From an uncultured Eggerthellaceae bacterium (lineage in GTDB: Bacteria; Actinomycetota; Coriobacteriia; Coriobacteriales; Eggerthellaceae): a stretch of DNA of 7,897 nucleotides. Below are positions 6,792 through 7,897 of this stretch, in pieces. Under the pieces are notes generated by a model. That model made no database searches. It had not been told where the DNA came from and saw nothing but the letters and a program-made list of their open reading frames with translations. The stretch spans positions 1 through 7,897 of the forward strand of contig CAKUDT010000056.1 in the NCBI GenBank assembly GCA_934645125.1, in the 5' to 3' direction. Made by a program: the position numbers and the translations under genes. The first letter of the stretch is position 1. Each line of letters starts with the position of its first letter.

Positions 6792-6847
6792 AGTTGGCAT
6801 CTGTGCGATTTGCGTTGGCGGTAGATTTATGGATGAAAGGAATTATG

Positions 6848-7786
6848 ATGCATGGAGATACCAGGCCCTTGAGATTGGGTATGCATACGTACACGCTTCA
6901 TTTCTTCGGATTTGGCGAGAGCTGGGGTTTTGGCAAAGATTACTACTTCGATCAGGTTATGACGCTGTGGGAGCTCATGGAGCTTGCCGAAAAGTGGCAA
7001 CTGGATGGTTTGCAGATCACGAAAGTCGATTTGCTGGCGAATGGCGTTGATGATCCGTTTGGCGACAAGCATTTGCATGCGGTTCGCGATGCTGCAAAAA
7101 AGCATGGGCTGTTCCTTGAATTCAACTCGTCGTTTAAGGCCGGAAGCGATTCGCGTGTTAACTGCACGGCGAAAGAGGCCTTGCGCATCGGTCACGAACT
7201 TGGTGCTGAACTGGTGAAATTCAGCCTTGATATCGTTCGACCGCGTGAATTGTACGGCTCATGCATGCATCCGGAAGTTATGCGTCAGATGGTTGATCGC
7301 TACCATGAGTTCATGGATGCCATGCCCCTTATCGAAGAATACGGCATGCAGGTTGCTATCGAAAATCACACCGATACCTTTGCAGATGAGATTTTGTGGA
7401 TGGTTGATCGACTGAATCACCCGCTTATCGGTACGTGCGTGGATACCATGAATCCCCTGCAGGTTATTGAAAACCCCTACGATGTTATGGAAAAGATGCT
7501 TCCGAAAGCATATTGCTGCCATTTCAGCGATGACGTTATTGTTGTCGATCCGCTGGGTGTTCATGATATCGGTGCAGCTCATGGTCAAGGTTCTATGGAC
7601 TGCCCGAAAATGATTGAGCAGATTCGCGATAAATCGCCCATGAACAAGATCATCATGGAAAACGAAATTGCGTTCAAGAGCCTTGATGAGCCTATCGAAA
7701 GCGCGCGCGAGCGCGAAATGGCCGCTTGTGAGGAAAGCATTCGCTACCTGCGCGATGTGTGCGGTCTTGGTGCGCGCGGACGCTAG
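6848..7786 (+). CDS. Sugar phosphate isomerase/epimerase-like TIM-barrel protein
   Basis: A 312-residue protein of the xylose-isomerase-like TIM-barrel (AP endonuclease 2) superfamily. Relatives isomerise or epimerise sugars, dehydrate inosose, or break sugar C-glycosidic bonds, using a divalent metal. The four expected metal ligands are visible at the ends of late barrel strands: Glu172 in AIENH, Asp199 in TCVDTMN, His225 in CCHFSDD and Glu271 in IIMENE. The loop HGQGSMD (245-251) corresponds to the G-x-G-x-x-D segment common in this group, and the N-terminus RLGMHTYTLHF is a normal first strand. There is no signal peptide, so it acts in the cytoplasm. ATG codons at 6845 and 6848 are adjacent; AAAGGA (6836-6841) suits 6848 better by spacing (6 bases). 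The frame is open further upstream without a good site. It is probably the last visible gene of the operon begun by the MFS transporter. The exact reaction cannot be assigned. Confidence 0.87.
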   Translation: MHGDTRPLRLGMHTYTLHFFGFGESWGFGKDYYFDQVMTLWELMELAEKWQLDGLQITKVDLLANGVDDPFGDKHLHAVRDAAKKHGLFLEFNSSFKAGSDSRVNCTAKEALRIGHELGAELVKFSLDIVRPRELYGSCMHPEVMRQMVDRYHEFMDAMPLIEEYGMQVAIENHTDTFADEILWMVDRLNHPLIGTCVDTMNPLQVIENPYDVMEKMLPKAYCCHFSDDVIVVDPLGVHDIGAAHGQGSMDCPKMIEQIRDKSPMNKIIMENEIAFKSLDEPIESAREREMAACEESIRYLRDVCGLGARGR

Positions 7787-7897
7787 GCTCATAAAGCGTA
7801 GATGTATTTCGTTTTACGCGTACTGTAAAACCACTTAAAAAAACCGATTTTATTCAAAAACTGCTTTAAGAAAGGCAGCTTAGAAGGTTGTTGTCTC
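7787..7897. other. AT-rich intergenic end with two inverted repeats
   Basis: No gene is visible in the final 111 bases. GTTTTAC (7811-7817) and GTAAAAC (7825-7831) form a perfect 7-bp inverted repeat with a 7-base centre. It lacks a T-run on either strand, so it does not look like an intrinsic terminator; an operator is possible. CTGCTTT (7861-7867) and AAGGCAG (7872-7878) form a second short stem with one G-U pair. AAGAAAGG inside it resembles a ribosome binding site, but no suitable start codon is seen before the edge. Confidence 0.4.

Noticed and set aside
1..7897. CRISPR arrays, tRNA or rRNA genes, insertion sequences, phage genes
   Set aside because: No regularly spaced repeats, cloverleaf-like segments, transposase motifs or terminal inverted repeats were seen on either strand.

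Overview
The window looks like bacterial chromosome from a member of the Coriobacteriia, most likely Eggerthellaceae-like. That placement is an inference from the two-subunit glycyl-tRNA synthetase, the style of the proteins and the roughly balanced base composition judged by eye; it was not tested. All supported genes lie on the + strand.

Positions 1-2545 are housekeeping. The 3' end of glyQ (glycyl-tRNA synthetase alpha chain, cut by the window edge) is followed after 5 bases by complete glyS (beta chain), and a clear intrinsic terminator closes this operon. A single-gene unit follows: a small TatA/TatB-type translocase protein (2657-2926), closed by a long hairpin terminator with seven T (2992-3032).

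From about 3070 onward the content is accessory and looks like one regulated metabolic module. A TetR-family repressor (3147-3812) is followed by a 12-helix MFS transporter (3921-5246), a sodium:solute symporter (5302-6744) and a xylose-isomerase-like TIM-barrel enzyme of the sugar-phosphate isomerase/epimerase type (6848-7786). The repressor and the MFS gene each have a promoter-like element whose -10 hexamer runs directly into nearly the same 14-bp palindrome (GTGAACATGTTCAC at the MFS gene, 12 of 14 identical at the repressor gene). The simplest reading is that the TetR protein represses itself and the transporter/enzyme operon, and that a small molecule, perhaps the transported substrate, lifts repression. 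Two unrelated secondary carriers plus one metal-dependent TIM-barrel enzyme suggest uptake (and possibly exchange or export) and first-step conversion of a sugar-like or polyol-like compound. The substrate cannot be read from the sequence, and the module may continue past the right edge.

The last 111 bases are AT-rich, hold two small inverted repeats and show no gene. No RNA gene, insertion sequence, CRISPR array or attachment site was recognised.
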